The notes under the pieces: model-generated
Database searches by the model: none
Told to the model about the DNA's origin: nothing
What the model saw: only the letters and a program-made list of their open reading frames with translations
Position numbers and translations under genes: made by a program
Shown: positions 6,685 to 9,459 of the stretch, piece after piece
Layout of the letters: each line of letters begins with the position of its first letter
Position numbering within the stretch: position 1 is the first letter of the stretch
NCBI GenBank assembly: GCA_903930485.1
Contig: CAIYYO010000210.1
Span: forward strand, 1-9,459
Source of the DNA: Methanobacteriota archaeon
GTDB lineage: Archaea; Altiarchaeota; Altiarchaeia; IMC4; QMZM01
Direction: 5' to 3'
Length of the DNA stretch: 9,459 nucleotides

Positions 6685-7842
6685 ATGGACATAGAGCGAA
6701 CATCCAAAGGCGTCTGCGTTGACGGATTTTCTGCAGGCGGGCTGAAGGAAGGCAGATACGGCGTGGCCTTGATAGTTGCCGAAACGCCATGCAAAGCCGC
6801 CGCCGTCTACACGACCAACACTATGAAGGCCTCCCCAGTAGTGCTGACTGCCGGGAAAACCTCCAAAGGAATGCTGCAGGCCATCATAGCCAACTCCGGC
6901 AACGCCAATGCATGCGTTAAAGGAGGAATGGAAGACGCCAAAAAGATGTGCGAGATGGCCGGGAAAATGCTCGGCATAAACCCTTCAATGGTCGCGGTCG
7001 CATCCACCGGGATAATCGGGAGAAAGATCGACCTGGGCGCGATAGAGAAAGTCGCCCTAAAGGTTTCAAAAGAGATGTCTAATGCCCCGGAGGCCAGCAC
7101 CCGCGCGGCAAGGGCCATCATGACGACGGACACGAAAGAGAAAAGCGTTTCATTCAAATACAAAGGCATCGAAGTCGGCGGCATATGCAAGGGTTCAGGA
7201 ATGATCTCTCCGAAGATGGCGACTATGCTCTGCTTTATTACAACTGACGCCGACCTGGACCAGAAGACGCTTCAGGATTGCCTTACGAATTCAGTGGAGG
7301 ACAGCTTCAACATGCTGGTCATCGACGGCTGCATGAGCACGAATGACATGGTGCTTCTCCTGTCGAGCGGCAAGGTCGGGTGCAATAAACAGGATTTCCA
7401 GATTTTGCTCAACCATCTTACAAAGGAATTGACCAGGCTCATGGCCCTCGATGGCGAAGGCGCGACAAAATACATAGAGGTCGAGGTCTCTGGCGCGAAA
7501 GACAAAGAAACCGCCCGCAAAGCCGTCAGGGCGATAATATCCTCAGACCTCGTCAAGACCGCCGTGCACGGAGAAAACCCGAACTGGGGAAGGATAGCCG
7601 GCGCGATGGGATCAGTCATCGAATACGATTTCGAGAAGATAGACCTCCACTACCAGTCAGGGAAAGAGAAGGCCGCAGTCGTGCTGAAAGGAGTTATGCG
7701 TGACCTCGACCCTGCAAGAAAGATCTTGAAGAGCAAGGAACTCCGGATCATCGTGAACCTCAACTCGGGAAAGGAGAGCGCCGTCGGCTACGGCTGCGAT
7801 CTCTCGTGCGAGTACATAAGGATCAACGCCGAATATAACTGA
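6685..7842 (+). CDS. argJ: Glutamate N-acetyltransferase / amino-acid N-acetyltransferase
   Basis: Transfers the acetyl group from N-acetylornithine to glutamate in the cyclic arginine pathway; some members also use acetyl-CoA to make acetylglutamate. The 385 residues are near the family's usual length. NSGNANAC (70-77), the oxyanion-hole motif STGIIG (107-112) and the autocleavage site KGSGMISPKMATML are present. In that last motif Thr180 is the expected nucleophile and new N-terminus of the beta chain. ENPNWGRI and the C-terminal EYIRINAEY are also typical. Whether it is mono- or bifunctional cannot be told from these motifs. It is divergent from purF and followed after 10 bases by the rhomboid gene, suggesting co-transcription. 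Confidence 0.95.
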   Translation: MDIERTSKGVCVDGFSAGGLKEGRYGVALIVAETPCKAAAVYTTNTMKASPVVLTAGKTSKGMLQAIIANSGNANACVKGGMEDAKKMCEMAGKMLGINPSMVAVASTGIIGRKIDLGAIEKVALKVSKEMSNAPEASTRAARAIMTTDTKEKSVSFKYKGIEVGGICKGSGMISPKMATMLCFITTDADLDQKTLQDCLTNSVEDSFNMLVIDGCMSTNDMVLLLSSGKVGCNKQDFQILLNHLTKELTRLMALDGEGATKYIEVEVSGAKDKETARKAVRAIISSDLVKTAVHGENPNWGRIAGAMGSVIEYDFEKIDLHYQSGKEKAAVVLKGVMRDLDPARKILKSKELRIIVNLNSGKESAVGYGCDLSCEYIRINAEYN

Positions 7843-7852
7843 TAACAAAAAA

Positions 7853-8470
7853 ATGAGAGTCTTTGGATACGATTACGACGTCGTTGAGACGCTGATTGCC
7901 GTCAACGTGATAGTCTTCCTGATAACGTACTACAATCCCGTCGTCATATACGACAATTTCTCCCTCCTCCCGGACGCGATAACGAAGCAGCCCTGGACCA
8001 TTATCACGAGCATGTTCCTGCATGCCGATCCCACCCACATCCTTTTCAACATGATAGCGCTCTTCTTCTTCGGGCTCTATCTCGAAAAGCTGGTCGGAGA
8101 GAACGACTTCCTCAAGGTCTATTTCCTCGGAGGAATCTTTGCCAGCATCGCGTACCTGATCACTTCGCTCATGTTCAATATCCCGCGTCCGGACGTGCCG
8201 GCCGTTGGAGCGTCCGGGGCGATCTTCGCCGTTATGGGGGCCCTCGTCGTCCTAAGGCCCAGGCTGCTGATTTTCGTATACTTCATACCCATGCCGCTTT
8301 ATATATATGCTGTATTATATACCCTGTATGCGCTTTTCGAGATGGGCACAACCTCGGGAATAGCAGGCGGGATAGCGCATAACGCCCACCTCGGAGGGCT
8401 GCTGGCTGGCCTGTATTTCGGCGTCAGGTACAAAAAGAGGGTCGGCAGCGAGGAAGTAAGGTATTATTAA
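7853..8470 (+). CDS. Rhomboid family intramembrane serine protease
   Basis: A 205-residue polytopic membrane protein with about six helices, the minimal rhomboid core. Catalytic elements are all present: GASG with the nucleophile Ser121, and AHNAHLGGLLAGL with the catalytic His179 and His176 in the same helix. HADPTHILFNM supplies His57, His62 and the oxyanion Asn66. It should therefore be an active protease that cuts substrate helices within the membrane; the substrate is unknown. The ATG is preceded by an A-rich stretch and no ribosome binding site, 10 bases after the argJ stop. The next gene encodes a two-helix pilin-like membrane protein, a conceivable but unproven substrate. Confidence 0.93.
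   Translation: MRVFGYDYDVVETLIAVNVIVFLITYYNPVVIYDNFSLLPDAITKQPWTIITSMFLHADPTHILFNMIALFFFGLYLEKLVGENDFLKVYFLGGIFASIAYLITSLMFNIPRPDVPAVGASGAIFAVMGALVVLRPRLLIFVYFIPMPLYIYAVLYTLYALFEMGTTSGIAGGIAHNAHLGGLLAGLYFGVRYKKRVGSEEVRYY
8461..8469 (+). promoter_or_regulatory. Possible TATA box of the pilin-PKD gene
   Basis: TATTATTAA overlaps the rhomboid stop codon and is centred about 30 bases before the ATG at 8495. That gene shows no ribosome binding site, so a leaderless transcript from here is possible. Confidence 0.3.
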
Positions 8471-8494
8471 CCCCTTTCCATCAATTATCTTCTG

Positions 8495-9163
8495 ATGAAA
8501 AAAACGTCAATCCTCCTGGCAGCGCCGCTGGTCTATTTCATTACGGCAGCCTGCGCACAGAATCCCATGGCCGCCGCCAACGGGGTCATGTCCTCGGCAG
8601 GCAATTTCACGTGCAACGCTTTCTGCATCCTCTCCTTCACGATCTCTTCTGTGGCAGCTATAATACTCATCCTATCGGGTGCGAGATACCTTACAAGCGC
8701 AGAAGACGTTGCCGAGAGGGAAGAGATGAAACGCAGGGTCGTCTACGCAATACTCGGCCTGGCCGTCTTCATGGCAGGGCCTTCTGCAGTCAAATTCATT
8801 ACAGGAGGGACTATGGCGCCCTTCAACTGCCCGTGCATACCTGGATTCGACAACAACGGCCCGCTGACCCCGACGACAGTCCCGGGCCTCATAGCAGTCA
8901 TACTGAAACCCAAAAACAACGGAGAATACGAAACGGGGACGGACATCGACTTCATGTGCAAGGCATACGGCGGAAAACTCCCCTACACGTACCAGTGGAC
9001 GTCGGACATAGACGGCCCGATCGGAGCGACCGAGACGTTCAGCAGACAACTGTCAAGATCGCCTCATGTCATAAAGCTGGAGGTCAAGGACTCGTCAGGC
9101 AAGAACGCGATCGCGCAGATCTCGATAAACGTCATAGTGCCGAAGCCGCACCCTTTGAAGTAA
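8495..9163 (+). CDS. Type IV secretion-like pilin (TrbC/VirB2-type) fused to a PKD/Ig-like domain
   Basis: A 222-residue exported protein. Residues 1-21 form a signal peptide (MKKT, hydrophobic core, then ACA before Gln22, a plausible signal peptidase I site). TAAC is only a weak lipobox because Thr occupies -3. Two membrane helices follow (about 45-63 and 83-102). They are joined by a short charged loop, GARYLTSAEDVAEREEMKRR, the pattern of TrbC/VirB2 and T4SS_pilin proteins that are frequent in CPR bacteria and DPANN archaea. After a Pro/Thr-rich linker (about 116-131) comes a single beta-sandwich domain (about 132-216) with Cys155, YTYQW (Trp168) and LEVKDSSGKNA, typical of PKD/Ig-like folds. 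Cysteine pairs at 40/44 and 112/114 lie next to the two helices, probably outside the membrane. It may be a surface pilin or a membrane-anchored surface protein. No ATPase or other secretion gene lies nearby. Confidence 0.65.
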   Translation: MKKTSILLAAPLVYFITAACAQNPMAAANGVMSSAGNFTCNAFCILSFTISSVAAIILILSGARYLTSAEDVAEREEMKRRVVYAILGLAVFMAGPSAVKFITGGTMAPFNCPCIPGFDNNGPLTPTTVPGLIAVILKPKNNGEYETGTDIDFMCKAYGGKLPYTYQWTSDIDGPIGATETFSRQLSRSPHVIKLEVKDSSGKNAIAQISINVIVPKPHPLK

Positions 9164-9171
9164 AGGGGATC

Positions 9172-9459
9172 TTATCTCTTTTTCGGCGCGACGTTGAAGT
9201 ATTCGTTCATGGATTTCACTTGGATCTCTCTCTCCCTCACGTCTTTTATCGCTTTGACGGCCGCGCTCGCGCCCGAAATCGTCGTGATGTAGGGAATGTC
9301 CAGCTCCACGGCCGAGACCCTGATCCTGTAGCCGTCTTTCTTCGGGACCTTGCCCATCGCGGGCGTGTTTATTATGAGCTCGACTTTTCGGTCCTTCATC
9401 AGGTTGAGGATGTTGGGCGAGCCTTCCGCGATCTTCAGTATCTTCCTGTTAGGTATGCC
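9172..9459 (-). CDS. carB: Carbamoyl-phosphate synthase large subunit, C-terminal fragment
   Basis: The last 95 codons of a gene that starts beyond the right edge. The frame is open to the window end. The fragment is the MGS-like regulatory domain: KILKIAEGSPNILNLMKDRKVELIINT, then DGYRIRVSAVELDIPYITTISGA and the tail VKSMNEY match the end of CarB. The complete enzyme makes carbamoyl phosphate from glutamine, bicarbonate and ATP for arginine and pyrimidines, and this domain binds allosteric effectors. The gene converges with the pilin-PKD gene, with 8 bases between the stops. I cannot exclude that carB is split into two genes outside the window, as in some archaea. Confidence 0.9.
   Translation of the reverse strand, partial: GIPNRKILKIAEGSPNILNLMKDRKVELIINTPAMGKVPKKDGYRIRVSAVELDIPYITTISGASAAVKAIKDVREREIQVKSMNEYFNVAPKKR

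Noticed and set aside
8501..8554. Lipoprotein signal (lipobox) in the pilin-PKD protein
   Set aside because: The residue at -3 before Cys20 is Thr rather than Leu/Val/Ile, and a signal peptidase I site (ACA before Gln22) fits better.
1..9459. CRISPR arrays, tRNA or rRNA genes, insertion sequences
   Set aside because: Looked for; no regularly spaced repeats, no recognisable tRNA/rRNA stretch, and no transposase or integrase coding region.

Overview
The window looks archaeal. It carries a member of the archaeal DUF460 (COG2433) family, a BofA-like membrane protein of the kind common in archaea, TATA-box-like promoters placed about 25 bases before start codons, several genes with no clear ribosome binding site, and some TTG starts. 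I cannot place the lineage. The gene mix (type IV secretion-like pilin, DUF460, complete-looking arginine and purine enzymes) would fit a DPANN-type or euryarchaeal genome, but this is inference. Coding density is very high, and the longest gene-free stretches are only about 50 to 150 bases.

Left part (1-4798, all minus strand). Reading in the direction of transcription, a small two-helix membrane protein (4798-4397) is followed after 12 bases by a DUF460 RNase H-fold/coiled-coil protein (4384-3230). Next come an OFA-type major facilitator transporter (3143-1779) and, about 49 bases later, acetyl-CoA synthetase (1729 to beyond the left edge). The last two probably form an uptake-and-activation pair for acetate or a similar short carboxylate.

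Middle (4799-6684). A small BofA-like membrane gene (4941-5192, plus) sits between two related copies of the 3' end of purF. The functional copy is the end of purF itself (5201-5254). A diverged second copy (4838-4891) encodes a 17-residue peptide that matches the PurF C-terminal tail and ends at the equivalent stop codon. A palindromic TATA element (4909-4920) lies between this remnant and the BofA-like gene and could serve both strands. This arrangement is the most unusual thing in the window.

Right part (6685-9459). Divergent from purF are argJ (arginine biosynthesis), an intramembrane rhomboid protease and a secreted or membrane protein that joins a two-helix type IV secretion-like pilin to a PKD/Ig-like domain. 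Facing them on the minus strand is the 3' end of carB, the regulatory MGS-like domain of the carbamoyl-phosphate synthase large subunit. argJ, carB and purF together place amino-acid and nucleotide biosynthesis here, though they do not form one operon.
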